Both the position numbers and the translations under genes were made by a program. A stretch of DNA of 64,000 bases from assembly GCA_016218815.1 (NCBI GenBank), contig JACRCX010000095.1, positions 1-64,000 of the forward strand, in the 5' to 3' direction. The notes beneath the pieces are model-generated. The model was given only the letters and a program-made list of their open reading frames with translations. It was not told the origin of the DNA and made no database searches. Shown here piece after piece: positions 35,477 to 44,495 of this stretch (its first letter is position 1; each line of letters begins with the position of its first letter). The DNA is from Deltaproteobacteria bacterium (GTDB lineage Bacteria > Myxococcota_A > Polyangia > DRWM01 > JAAZOP01).

Positions 35477-36988
35477 ATGAGTCGGGCCATCGCCCGGCGG
35501 TCCGCGAGCAAGCGACGCGGGTCCGGCCGACTGCTCGCGCTTTCAGCCGGCTTCGCTCTTCTCGCGTGCGTCGGCTGCGAACAGGGCGTCGCCCTCGCCG
35601 GCCGCGGGGACCTCGACGCGCCGACCCGGCCGGAAGACACGGCGCCCGAAGGCGTCGGCGACGAAGCCGGGGGCGTCGATGCGGATACCGCATCCGACTC
35701 GGAAGTCGACGCGGGACCCGACGCGGATGCGGAGGCCGAGGCCGATACGGATGCCGAAGCAGGCGAGGATGCCGATGCCGACGAGGATGCCCCCGACGTC
35801 GTTCCGCTCCCCACCTGCGCATCAATGACCGCCGACCTGGTGGTGCCGCGTGACGCCGACGGCATCCAGGCCGCCATCGACATGGCGGAGCCGGGAGCCG
35901 TGATCTGTGTGGAAGCGGGCGAGTACCGCGAACAGTTGCACCTCGGAGAGAAGCCCGTGTGGATCGTCGGAGTCGCGGGTCCTGCCGCGACGATCGTGGA
36001 CGGCGGAGGAGAGGGCGTCGTCGTCTGGATTGGCGCGCCGGCCGGTCCGGATACGGTGCTCGAAGGATTCACGATCTGCAACGGCTGGAACGATTCCGGG
36101 TTCGCCGGCGGAATCGAGATCAACAACGCCTCGCCGGTGCTGCGACACCTCGTGGTCCGGGACAACGGCGCGATCGTGGGCGCAGCGGGCGGGTTGCACA
36201 TTTCGGGGACCTCCTCGCCGACGATCGCGGATTCGATCATCGCCGGCAACGAGGCGGCCGGTTGGGGCGGCGGGCTGACGATCGAAGGGGGTCGGGTCAC
36301 GCTCCAAAACGTCCTGGTGATCGGGAATGGGGACGACGGAGCGTACGGTGGCGGACTCCTCGTGGACGGGGACGCGTCGTCCTCCCTGACGGCGACGAAC
36401 GTGATCGTCGCCGGGAACAGCCAGGGGATCTGGCTCCGCGGCGAGAACGAGGTCACGCTCACCAACGTGATCGTCGCCCGCAATCGCGGCGAGGGCCTCC
36501 TGGCCCACGGAAACGGTCCCATGACATTCCGCAACGTCAGCGTCACGCACAACCACGGCTTCGGGCTGCGCAACGACATCGGGTCGACGATGTCCGTCTC
36601 CCGCTGCAACTCCTGGGGCAACGTCGAAGTGGCGTGGGATGGCCCGGACGACGTGGTGGGCTACACCGGGGACTGGGCTGCAGGAGGGAACCTGTCGGTC
36701 GATCCGGGCTACCTCGACGTCTCCGGCGACAATCCGCTGCTGTGGAACTTCCATCTCTCGCCGGATTCGCCGCTGGTCGATGCGGGAGACGTCGCCGTCC
36801 CCGATCCCGACGGCGGCCGCAGCGACATCGGCGCGTGGGGCGGACCCGAGGCCGACGACTGGGATCTGGACGCCGACGGTCATCCGAGTTGGTGGATGCC
36901 GGGACCCTACGACCCGCTACGCGATCCCGCCCTCGGTTTGGACTGCGACGACTTCCGCATTGCCGTCGGGCCCGGAAGCGGCTGCTGA
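35477..36988 (+). CDS. Right-handed beta-helix (PbH1) lipoprotein
   Basis: 503 residues. Lipoprotein signal RLLALSAGFALLACVGC; linker with alternating Asp/Ala/Glu; then a right-handed parallel beta-helix from about residue 115: VPRDADGIQAAIDMAEPGAV, VEAGEYREQLHLGEKPVWIV, then repeated rungs (ISGTSSPTIADSIIAGNEA, LTATNVIVAGNSQGIWLRG, VTLTNVIVARNRG, MTFRNVSVTHNHGFGL). Closest in layout to DUF1565/parallel-beta-helix polysaccharide-binding or -cleaving proteins. ATG 35477 chosen (GGAG four bases upstream) over 35453. The stop is 16 bases before the GH31 gene, so they form an operon. Confidence 0.85.
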   Translation: MSRAIARRSASKRRGSGRLLALSAGFALLACVGCEQGVALAGRGDLDAPTRPEDTAPEGVGDEAGGVDADTASDSEVDAGPDADAEAEADTDAEAGEDADADEDAPDVVPLPTCASMTADLVVPRDADGIQAAIDMAEPGAVICVEAGEYREQLHLGEKPVWIVGVAGPAATIVDGGGEGVVVWIGAPAGPDTVLEGFTICNGWNDSGFAGGIEINNASPVLRHLVVRDNGAIVGAAGGLHISGTSSPTIADSIIAGNEAAGWGGGLTIEGGRVTLQNVLVIGNGDDGAYGGGLLVDGDASSSLTATNVIVAGNSQGIWLRGENEVTLTNVIVARNRGEGLLAHGNGPMTFRNVSVTHNHGFGLRNDIGSTMSVSRCNSWGNVEVAWDGPDDVVGYTGDWAAGGNLSVDPGYLDVSGDNPLLWNFHLSPDSPLVDAGDVAVPDPDGGRSDIGAWGGPEADDWDLDADGHPSWWMPGPYDPLRDPALGLDCDDFRIAVGPGSGC

Positions 36989-37004
36989 GCCGCAAGAGGC
37001 CATG

Positions 37005-39620
37005 ATGAAGCCACGACGAGTCCGCGCTCGCTCCCCATCCCTGCTCGTCGCGTTGCTGCTCCTCGCCGCCGCCGCGACCGTGGCCTGCCGAACGGACGGA
37101 CCGGCCGCTCCGGACGCCGACGGTTCGGCCGACGCTCCCGATACGCGCGACGAGGACGTGATCGTGCCGCCGCCCTCGTTCCCGACCTTCGCCTACGGCA
37201 ACGCCGACAACGCCGACCCGGACTGGATCGGCAACTACGTCTCCCATCGCCAGGACGGGGAAACCGTCACCATCGAGGCCGAGGGCGGGCGCACGGTCAG
37301 GATCGTGGTCTGCGACCGCGGCCTGATCCGCATCGTCTACGCCCCCCACGGCACCTTCGAGCCCGACGCCTCCTACGGCGTCATCCGCTTCGATTGGCCC
37401 CCCGTCCCGTACGTCGTGGAGGATCGCGCGCAGGAGCTGGTGCTCACCACCTCGGCCCTGCACCTGCGGATCTGGAAGCAACCGCTGCGGTTCGACTTCT
37501 TCGACGCCGGCGGCAACCTCCTCAGCCGCGACAACAAGGCCGTGGGCGCCTACCCGGCTGCCGACGGCGGCGCCGAACACGTGCTCCTGAACCGCGGCGT
37601 CGACCCCGACGAGAAGCTCTACGGTCTCGGAGAACGCGTCGCCACCCAGCTCTTCCTCAACGGCAGCTCCATCGAGAACTGGAACCAGGACTCCTACAAC
37701 CTCGATCAGGGGATGCACTACAAGTCCTTCTACCTGTACTACAGCACCCGCGGCTACGGCGTCTTCATCGACAACTCGTCGCGGATGAGCTTCGAGATCG
37801 ACAACGCCGCCTTCCCCGATCAGCTCGAGGCCGACGGACACGCAGGCGAGATGGACTTCTACTTCCTGTACGGGCCGGAGTTCCCCGCGATCGTCACCGC
37901 ATACACCGAGCTGACCGGCCGGGCCTACCTGCCGCCGAAATGGGCCTTGGGCTACCAGCAGTGCCGCTGGGCCTACGAGACCCGCGCGCGGGTGGAGGAG
38001 ATCGCCGGCGAGTTCCGGGCCCGGAACATCCCCTGCGACGTGATCTGGCTCGACGGCCCTTTGCGCGGCTGGTGGAGGAACAACGTCAACTTCGAGCCCG
38101 CCTTCGACGACCGCTATCCCGACCCGGCGGGCATGATCGGGAACCTTGGCCGCGAAGGATTCAAGCTCGCCCTGCTCGTCAACCACACCATGGATACCGT
38201 CGCGACCAGCTACGCGGACGGCCTCGACCGCGGGTACTACGTGCGCAACACCGACGGCAGCACGTTCCTTTCCAGCCAGTGGAACGGCGCCTGCGCGACG
38301 GTCGACTTCACCAATCCCGACGCCGCCGACTGGTACGCGGGTCTGTTCGATCCGCTCGTGGACATGGGCGTCGCCGGCTGGTGGATCGACATGGACGACG
38401 GCGGGTTCCCCGAGGCGTTCCTCGGCTACTACGACCGCGTCTTCGCCGGCGGCCCCGGCCGGCTGGTCCACAACGCGCAAGGCGGTCTGCTCGATTCCCA
38501 GGCGCTGTACGAGCATCTCGAGGAGCACGCCTCCCGCCGTCCGTTCGTCATGGTGCGCGGCGGTTTCACCGGCCAGCAGCGCTCCTCCTGGACCTGGTCC
38601 GCCGATCTCCGGTTCGATGCCTGGTCGGATCTTCTCGCCCAGCAGCGCATGGAGCAGAGCATGGGCATGATGGGCGTGGTCTACGGCTCCGACAGCGGCG
38701 GCTCCGCGGCCACGCTCGGCGGCAACGGCGAGTCCTACACGCGCTGGCTGCAGATGGAGGTCTTCAACTTCTTCACGCGGAGCCACGTCGACGGCTCGGA
38801 GGACAAGGAACCCTGGAGCTACGGCGCGGCGAGCGAGGCGGCCTGCCGGAAGTGGCTCCAGTGGAAGTACGCCATGCTGCCCTACATCTACACGGCGGCC
38901 TGGGAGATGAACCGGACCGGAGTCCCGCTGCACCGGCCGCTGGTGTTCGACTACCCGGCCGACGTTCGGGTCCACGACATGGCCGACGAGTTCCTGTTCG
39001 GCGGCTGGATGCTCGTGGCCCCCGTGGTCCACGGCACCGACGACGGATCCTCTGACACCTCGCGCTCCGTCTACCTCCCGGCCGGACGCTGGATCGACTA
39101 CCGCGACGGCAAGACCGTCTACGACGGCCCGACCACCCTCGAGCGCTACGACGCGCCGCTCGAGGACGTCCCCGTCTTCGTCAAGGCCGGGGCGATCATC
39201 CCGATGGAGGGCTGGACCGAGTACGTCGGCCAACGCCCGCTCGACCTCGTGACCCTCGATGTCTATCCGTCCGGCGCCAGTTCCTTCACGCGCTACGAGG
39301 ACGACGGCGAGAGCCTCGACTACGCGGACGGCGAGTACTGCGTGACGCGCTACGACTGCCAGGAGACCGGCGGGGCGCTGACCCTGACCGTCCGCGCGCG
39401 CAGCGGCCCCTTCACGCCCCCGACCCGGGACTACCTCCTGGTCGTCCACAACCGCTCCACCGCAATCGGCGACGTCAGCGTCAACGGTGTTTCCCTGCCC
39501 GCGACGACCCGGGATCGGCTCGACGCCGGCGACCGGGGCTGGGCGCAGGACCATGCCACGGAGTTGCTCGCCGTCAGGTTCCAGGACACGGGCGGCGAAC
39601 TGCGCGTCGAAATGAGGTAG
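37005..39620 (+). CDS. GH31-family alpha-glycosidase lipoprotein
   Basis: 871 residues. Lipoprotein signal SLLVALLLLAAAATVAC and an acidic tether, then the full GH31 layout: N-terminal beta domain, (beta/alpha)8 barrel from about residue 290 (RAYLPPKWALGYQQCRWAYE) and C-terminal beta domains (FLFGGWMLVAPVV, VYLPAGRWIDY). The nucleophile region reads GWWIDMDDGGFPE, with Asp462 in place of the DMNE nucleophile and Asp465 where Glu is usual. The acid/base is Asp534 in WTWSADLRFDAW. Loop FKLALLVNHTMD is also family-like. Probably hydrolyses alpha-xylosides or alpha-glucosides at the cell surface. ATG 37005 has AAGAGG five bases upstream; 37002 is equally possible. Confidence 0.92.
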   Translation: MKPRRVRARSPSLLVALLLLAAAATVACRTDGPAAPDADGSADAPDTRDEDVIVPPPSFPTFAYGNADNADPDWIGNYVSHRQDGETVTIEAEGGRTVRIVVCDRGLIRIVYAPHGTFEPDASYGVIRFDWPPVPYVVEDRAQELVLTTSALHLRIWKQPLRFDFFDAGGNLLSRDNKAVGAYPAADGGAEHVLLNRGVDPDEKLYGLGERVATQLFLNGSSIENWNQDSYNLDQGMHYKSFYLYYSTRGYGVFIDNSSRMSFEIDNAAFPDQLEADGHAGEMDFYFLYGPEFPAIVTAYTELTGRAYLPPKWALGYQQCRWAYETRARVEEIAGEFRARNIPCDVIWLDGPLRGWWRNNVNFEPAFDDRYPDPAGMIGNLGREGFKLALLVNHTMDTVATSYADGLDRGYYVRNTDGSTFLSSQWNGACATVDFTNPDAADWYAGLFDPLVDMGVAGWWIDMDDGGFPEAFLGYYDRVFAGGPGRLVHNAQGGLLDSQALYEHLEEHASRRPFVMVRGGFTGQQRSSWTWSADLRFDAWSDLLAQQRMEQSMGMMGVVYGSDSGGSAATLGGNGESYTRWLQMEVFNFFTRSHVDGSEDKEPWSYGAASEAACRKWLQWKYAMLPYIYTAAWEMNRTGVPLHRPLVFDYPADVRVHDMADEFLFGGWMLVAPVVHGTDDGSSDTSRSVYLPAGRWIDYRDGKTVYDGPTTLERYDAPLEDVPVFVKAGAIIPMEGWTEYVGQRPLDLVTLDVYPSGASSFTRYEDDGESLDYADGEYCVTRYDCQETGGALTLTVRARSGPFTPPTRDYLLVVHNRSTAIGDVSVNGVSLPATTRDRLDAGDRGWAQDHATELLAVRFQDTGGELRVEMR

Positions 39621-39634
39621 AGTCCCCCCGCCTT

Positions 39635-39652
39635 CCGCGACTGCGGTCGCGG
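39635..39652 (+). terminator. Perfect 7-bp hairpin after the GH31 gene
   Basis: CCGCGAC, loop TGCG, GTCGCGG. No U tract follows, so it may not act alone. Confidence 0.3.
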
Positions 39653-39710
39653 ACACGCGCCATGATTCCTGCCTTGGGCATGATGTCGGCGTGGCTGGAG
39701 GGAAGAGGCG

Positions 39711-41141
39711 ATGCAGGGAATTCGCGGTTGGACGTGGCTGTTGGTGGCCGCAGCGTGGGCGGTACCTGCCGCGGGATGCGGGGGAACCGGCGACGGCGGT
39801 GCGGGCGAGGTCGCCGATGGGGACGCCGGCACCGAGTCGGACGGGAGTGATGTCGCGCCCGACGGGGGTGGGGACGCCGACGTCCCGCTCGACGTCGAAG
39901 GCGGGGGCGATGGCGACGGGGACGCGCCGACGGACGGGGATGCGGACGCCGCCGAGGAAGCGGAAGCCCTGCCCACGGGCACCTTGACCGTGCACACCGC
40001 GCCCAGCGGTACGCCGGCCAACGCGGGTTTCCTCGCCTTCCGCGACGGCGACGGCGCCTGGCAGGCCGGGGCCGGCACGGACGGCGTCTACGAATTCGAC
40101 TGCACGACCGGACGCTACGGCATCGCCGTCATCGGCGCGGGCCCGCGTCGCACGGTGAGGGTCTTCTACGGCACCATGGCCGACGCCACGACGCTGCGCT
40201 TCGCCGGTTCGCCCGTCTCGATGACTTGGTCCTGCGACCTCGGCGGCTCGATCTCCGGCGTGGGCCCGTTCGAAGGGCTTACCCTCTGCCTGACCGGAGA
40301 GGCCGAGCAGTCCCGCAGCGACCCGCCTCCGATCGGCGGCAGCTACGCCTGGACGGTCCAGTGCGGGACCTACGTCCTCACCGCGCTGCGCACCTCGGGC
40401 GGGGCTGCGCTGCAGTCCTTCCGCAGCGGCTCGTTCGACACTCCGTCGATCGGCACCGCGGACGTGGGCATCGCTTTCACCGCCGCCGCGCCGACGACGA
40501 TCGAGCACACCGCGACGCTGGTCGGTCTGGATCCGGCCGAAACCTACGTGCTCGGCTCGGAGTTGCTGACGCGCGCGTACGAAGGCTGCCCCATCTCGAG
40601 CACGAGCACGGGCGACACCGTGCGCGTCGTGTCGGAATCGATCCTGTCGCCCACCGAGACCCACCGCGTCAGCCTGAAGGCGACCGGACCGTCCGCCGAC
40701 TACGTTCGGGTCGCCGACGTCTTCTCGCGTGCCGCGTCTTCCCCCTCGCTCGTTCTTCCGGCACGGCCTTCGAGCGCCCCCGTCGTCTCTCCGGTCTCGA
40801 CGTCGCCGCCTCGCATCGACGTGCGCTTCGAGCCGCAGGCGTGGATCGAGCTCTACACGCTCGAGGCGCGCCAAGCGCCGCCCGCCTTCGGCTGGGTCGT
40901 CGACGCCACCGCGGGCTGGATCGTCGGCGGCGACCGGCTCGAGATGCCCGACTTGAGCGGCGTGCCCGGCTGGAACCCCGTCGCCGACCTGGTACCCGGC
41001 ACGCCGCTCGATTGGACCTGGCGGACCCTCGCCACGACCTCCGGCGCGCCGCTGCCGGGACACGAGCCGAGCGTCCCGCCGCCGGAGGCCTACGGCCGCC
41101 AGTACCTCGAGCGCCGTGGGACCATGACCGTCGGCCCGTAG
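39711..41141 (+). CDS. Secreted lipoprotein with beta-sandwich-like domain
   Basis: 476 residues. Lipoprotein signal WTWLLVAAAWAVPAAGC and an acidic Gly/Asp linker, then an extended beta-rich region without known motifs (TLTVHTAPSGTPANAGFLAF, RRTVRVFYGTMADATTLRFAG, several paired cysteines). The ATG has GGAGGGAAGAGG upstream. It is the last gene of the 35.4-41.1 kb plus-strand surface-protein group and converges with the glycosyltransferase gene. Confidence 0.7.
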   Translation: MQGIRGWTWLLVAAAWAVPAAGCGGTGDGGAGEVADGDAGTESDGSDVAPDGGGDADVPLDVEGGGDGDGDAPTDGDADAAEEAEALPTGTLTVHTAPSGTPANAGFLAFRDGDGAWQAGAGTDGVYEFDCTTGRYGIAVIGAGPRRTVRVFYGTMADATTLRFAGSPVSMTWSCDLGGSISGVGPFEGLTLCLTGEAEQSRSDPPPIGGSYAWTVQCGTYVLTALRTSGGAALQSFRSGSFDTPSIGTADVGIAFTAAAPTTIEHTATLVGLDPAETYVLGSELLTRAYEGCPISSTSTGDTVRVVSESILSPTETHRVSLKATGPSADYVRVADVFSRAASSPSLVLPARPSSAPVVSPVSTSPPRIDVRFEPQAWIELYTLEARQAPPAFGWVVDATAGWIVGGDRLEMPDLSGVPGWNPVADLVPGTPLDWTWRTLATTSGAPLPGHEPSVPPPEAYGRQYLERRGTMTVGP

Positions 41142-41161
41142 CCCCGCCGTCGCTCCGTTAC

Positions 41162-42583
41162 CTACTTCGGCTCCACCCGGTACACGCGGAAGCCGTCGTC
41201 GCCCGTCACGTAGTGCAGCCGCTCGAACATGTCGCCCATCCCCCGGCGGTCGCAGCCGGGGTGGACCGCCGGCGAGCGGCAGTAGATGCCGACGAACGCC
41301 CGTCGCAGCGACTCGGAGCTGCCCGCGAGGTACTCGTGGTCGAGCAGGCAGTCGGACGACTCGTCCAGGCAGGCCACCCAGTCCTTCGGCGAGACCCGGA
41401 CGTCGATTTGTTCGCGCTCCGCCAGGTACTCCGCCAGCCGCGGCAGCGGCATGCCGACCGACGCGCCGGGGCGCTGGGTCTCGATCACGCGCAACGCCTG
41501 CAGGCACGACCGCTCCTCGCGGTGCGCCGCGAAGCGCGGCAGCGTCGCGGCGAAGGACAGGCCGACGAACGCGAGGAAGACCCAGCGCCAGACCCGCACC
41601 CGCGCCAGGTAGATGCCCAGGAACGGCGCCAGGAACAGGTGCAGCGGCAGCGCGTAGTAGACGAACCTCTTCCAGAAGAGTGCGAAGAACGCGCCGAGGA
41701 TCGCCAGCGCCAGCCCGCAGAAGCGCAGCAACGGATCGCCGCGCCGGATGTCCCCCCACAGCTCGCGGACGGCCAGGACGAGCGTCACCGCGACCGCAAC
41801 CGCGATCGCCAGGCCGAAGCCGCCTGCCCCGAGGGGCTCGATCCCCTGCAGTCGCAGCAGGTTCCCCAGCACCGAGTCGGGATTGACGTGGTTCCAGCTC
41901 GCGAACGGGTTCGTCAGCTCGAAGAACACCCCGAACGTGTGCGGCAGGAAGTTCTGCACGACGTGCGGCGCCAGCAGCGCCGCGAACACCAGCGACCAGG
42001 CCACCGCCTGCCGGCGGACGCGCCACAGGAACACCGGGAACAGCGGCGCCAGCCCCAGCGCCGTCTCCTTGATCCAGACCGCGGCGCCCAGGGACAACGC
42101 GCACAGCGCCGCCGTGCGCAGGCGTTCGTCATCGCGCGCCCGCAGCAGAAGCAGGACCGCCAGCAGCACCAGCGCCAGCATCGGCGTCTCGACCTGCCCG
42201 ACGACCGAGAAGCGGAACGCCCAGGGACTCAGGATCCACAGCAGCGCCGTCAGCAGCGCGGCCTTCGTTCCGTGGCCCGCCCGCCGCACCAGCAGGTACA
42301 GCAGCGGCGGGATGGCCGACGACAGCAGCACCGTCACCAGGCGCACCGCGATCACCCGGTCGACGCCCAGCGCGATCCACGGCGCCGCCAGGTACGGGAA
42401 CAGCGGCGGCCAGAAGAACGCGTCGTCCGGTCCGTGGAATCCCAGCCACCCGCCGGAATCGGCCAGCCGTTGCGCGATCCATGCGTACGAAACCTCGTCG
42501 TACGTCAACGCGAAGAACGGCACGAACAGCGCCCGCACCGCCAGCGGCACGAGCAACAGCAGCCAGACGACGCGGTTCCCCAC
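41162..42583 (-). CDS. Integral membrane glycosyltransferase, GT39/PMT-like
   Basis: 473 residues, about eleven hydrophobic segments. The first periplasmic loop has LTYDEVSYAWIAQRL, the Asp-Glu motif used by GT-C (PMT/ArnT-like) transferases, followed by FFWPPLFPYLAAPW. A polyprenyl-linked sugar donor is used by this class to modify proteins, lipids or glycans in the periplasm. The C-terminal part lies outside the membrane (AAHREERSCLQALRVIETQRP). GTG at 42583 begins the protein where family members do; no good Shine-Dalgarno sequence is seen. Confidence 0.82.
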   Translation of the reverse strand: MGNRVVWLLLLVPLAVRALFVPFFALTYDEVSYAWIAQRLADSGGWLGFHGPDDAFFWPPLFPYLAAPWIALGVDRVIAVRLVTVLLSSAIPPLLYLLVRRAGHGTKAALLTALLWILSPWAFRFSVVGQVETPMLALVLLAVLLLLRARDDERLRTAALCALSLGAAVWIKETALGLAPLFPVFLWRVRRQAVAWSLVFAALLAPHVVQNFLPHTFGVFFELTNPFASWNHVNPDSVLGNLLRLQGIEPLGAGGFGLAIAVAVAVTLVLAVRELWGDIRRGDPLLRFCGLALAILGAFFALFWKRFVYYALPLHLFLAPFLGIYLARVRVWRWVFLAFVGLSFAATLPRFAAHREERSCLQALRVIETQRPGASVGMPLPRLAEYLAEREQIDVRVSPKDWVACLDESSDCLLDHEYLAGSSESLRRAFVGIYCRSPAVHPGCDRRGMGDMFERLHYVTGDDGFRVYRVEPK

Positions 42584-42640
42584 CCAACTGAAGTGTCCGC
42601 AGGGCCTCCCGGCGGTGCAACCGGGCGTCGCGACCGCCGT

Positions 42641-42687
42641 TTCCCGTTTTTCATTGCATGTTTTGCATTTTTCATTTCCTTTTGCCC
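42641..42687. repeat. AT-rich TTTTGCATTTTTCAT-type element
   Basis: A T-rich stretch with repeated CATT/TTGCATTTT motifs in otherwise very GC-rich DNA, between the divergent glycosyltransferase and acyl-CoA dehydrogenase genes. Similar TTTTGCATTTTTCAT motifs are known as dispersed bacterial repeats. It could also hold overlapping promoters for both genes. Confidence 0.5.
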
Positions 42688-42746
42688 CGTGCGTCGCGTG
42701 ATCGCCGCGGCCCGCGCGCTGCGGGCGGCGGGGGAGGGTGAAACCG

Positions 42747-44471
42747 ATGAGCGAACCTCTGGTGGCCGAGCAGGAACGGGCGCGCGGCGAGCTGGCCGCC
42801 TGGCGCGAATCCTTGGCGCGCAACCCCCTGGACGCCGACCCCTTCTTCGTCCGGCTTGCACGCCGGTACCTCGGGCCACGCTGGGCCGAAGTCGAGCCGC
42901 GGCTCCGGGCAACGGCCGCGGCGGCTCGCGACGTCGACGCGGACGTCGCCGAGGCGGGCCGCGACGAGCATCTGCCCGCGCTGCGCCGGCACGACGAACT
43001 GGGCCGCGCCGTCGAGGAGGTCGTGTTCCATCCGGCGAGCGACCGCGTGGGCCGCGCGTTCTGGTCGAGCGGTGCGCTCGCGGTGCTCGCCGAGCCCGGC
43101 AACGACACGCTGTCGGGCGCGCTGGTCTACCTCCTGGATCGCAACGGCGAGGCGGGTCATGCCTGCCCGGTCGCCTGCACCGCCGGCGCGATCCGGCTGC
43201 TCCAGCGCGTGGGCACCGACGAGCAGCGGCGCCGCTGGCTTCCCGCGCTCCTGGAAGCCGATTTCTCGCGCCGCGTGCACGCGGCGCAGTTCGTGACCGA
43301 GGTGCAGGGCGGCTCGGACGTCGGCCGTAACGGCTGCCGCGCCGAGCCCGTGCCGGACGGCTCGCGCCGGTTCCGCATCTACGGCGAGAAGTGGTTCTGC
43401 TCCGTCGCCGACGCCGGCCTCTTCGTGGTCAGCGCCCGCCTGCCGGGAGCGGCCGAGGGAACCAGGGGACTCGGCCTGTTCCTCGTGCCGCGGAGCGTCG
43501 ACGGCCGGCCCAACGGCTTCCGTCTCCGCCGCCTGAAGCAGAAGCTCGGCACCCGCTCCATGGCCACCGGCGAGATCGAGTTCGACGGCGCCCTGGCCGA
43601 GCCGATCGGCCGGCTCGACGAGGGCTTCAAGAACCTCGTGTCGATCGTGCTCGACACCTCGCGCGTCCACAACGCGCTCGCCGCCTGTGGCGTGCTCCGC
43701 CGCGCGTTCGAGGAGGCGCACTCGTTCGCCGCGAGGCGCACGGCGTTCGACCGCCCGATCGCCGGGTTCCCGGCGGTGCAGGAGCTGCTCGCGCGGATCA
43801 AGCTCTCCCTGCGGGCCGCGCTGGCCTCCACGTTCCGGCTCCTCGACTGGACCGACCGCATCGCCGCCGCCGCCGCGCCCGGGCTGGACGGGGCCCGCCG
43901 CATCGGCGTCATGATCAACAAGTACTGGACGGCCCTCGCCTGCACCCGCGGCGTCCGCGACGCGATTGAAGTCCTGGGCGGCAATGGCACGATCGAGGAC
44001 TTCTCGCCGCTGCCGCGGCTGTACCGCGACGCAATCGTCGTCGAGAGCTGGGAGGGCACGCACAACACCCTCGTCGCGCAGGTCCTGCGCGATTTCGCGA
44101 CCCGCCGCCTGCACGAGCCCTGGCTGGCCGCCGCCGCCGCCGACCTCGCCGCGCTGGAACGGGACCTGCCGGGGCCGCACGCGGCCCGGGCGCGTGCTCT
44201 GCTCGACGAGGTCCGGGACCGCATCCGCCGGCTCCTCGAAGGCGACACGGGTCGCGCGCAGGCGCTCGGGCGGCACGTCGTCGACCGGATGTGCCGCCTC
44301 ACCGACTGGTTGGCGCTGTGCGACCAGCTTCGCGTGGAGCGGCTGGCCGGCGAGTCGACCGACCAGCAGGACGTCGTCGAGCTCTACCGCCGACTGGTCC
44401 TGGACCCCGTGGACCCGCAGGACGATCCGATGCTGGCCGAGCTGTGGGCCCGCGTGGCGGCAGGGACGTAG
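42747..44471 (+). CDS. Acyl-CoA dehydrogenase, AidB-like
   Basis: 574 residues, a FAD-dependent acyl-CoA dehydrogenase of the larger AidB-like subgroup, with an extra C-terminal helical extension. AAQFVTEVQGGSDVGRNGC and YGEKWFCSVADAGLFVVSARL are the flavin-binding signature. LKQKLGTRSMATGEIEFDGA and FKNLVSIVLDTSRVHNALAACGVLRRAFEEA are family-like. The catalytic Glu is in ESWEGTHN. Whether it oxidises an acyl-CoA or protects DNA as AidB does cannot be told. ATG 42747 has GGGGAGGG eight bases upstream; a GTG at 42738 is weaker. Confidence 0.92.
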   Translation: MSEPLVAEQERARGELAAWRESLARNPLDADPFFVRLARRYLGPRWAEVEPRLRATAAAARDVDADVAEAGRDEHLPALRRHDELGRAVEEVVFHPASDRVGRAFWSSGALAVLAEPGNDTLSGALVYLLDRNGEAGHACPVACTAGAIRLLQRVGTDEQRRRWLPALLEADFSRRVHAAQFVTEVQGGSDVGRNGCRAEPVPDGSRRFRIYGEKWFCSVADAGLFVVSARLPGAAEGTRGLGLFLVPRSVDGRPNGFRLRRLKQKLGTRSMATGEIEFDGALAEPIGRLDEGFKNLVSIVLDTSRVHNALAACGVLRRAFEEAHSFAARRTAFDRPIAGFPAVQELLARIKLSLRAALASTFRLLDWTDRIAAAAAPGLDGARRIGVMINKYWTALACTRGVRDAIEVLGGNGTIEDFSPLPRLYRDAIVVESWEGTHNTLVAQVLRDFATRRLHEPWLAAAAADLAALERDLPGPHAARARALLDEVRDRIRRLLEGDTGRAQALGRHVVDRMCRLTDWLALCDQLRVERLAGESTDQQDVVELYRRLVLDPVDPQDDPMLAELWARVAAGT

Positions 44472-44495
44472 CGGGGGCCCCGAACGAACTCGCGG

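Noticed and set aside
39635..39652. Rho-independent terminator after GH31
   Set aside because: Listed only as a hairpin; it has no U tract and the next gene is only 58 bases downstream on the same strand.
36543..42104. Minus-strand open frame of 1853 codons
   Set aside because: It is antisense to the GH31, beta-helix and lipoprotein genes, which have clear domains. At this GC content long antisense frames arise by chance; its composition has no domain pattern.
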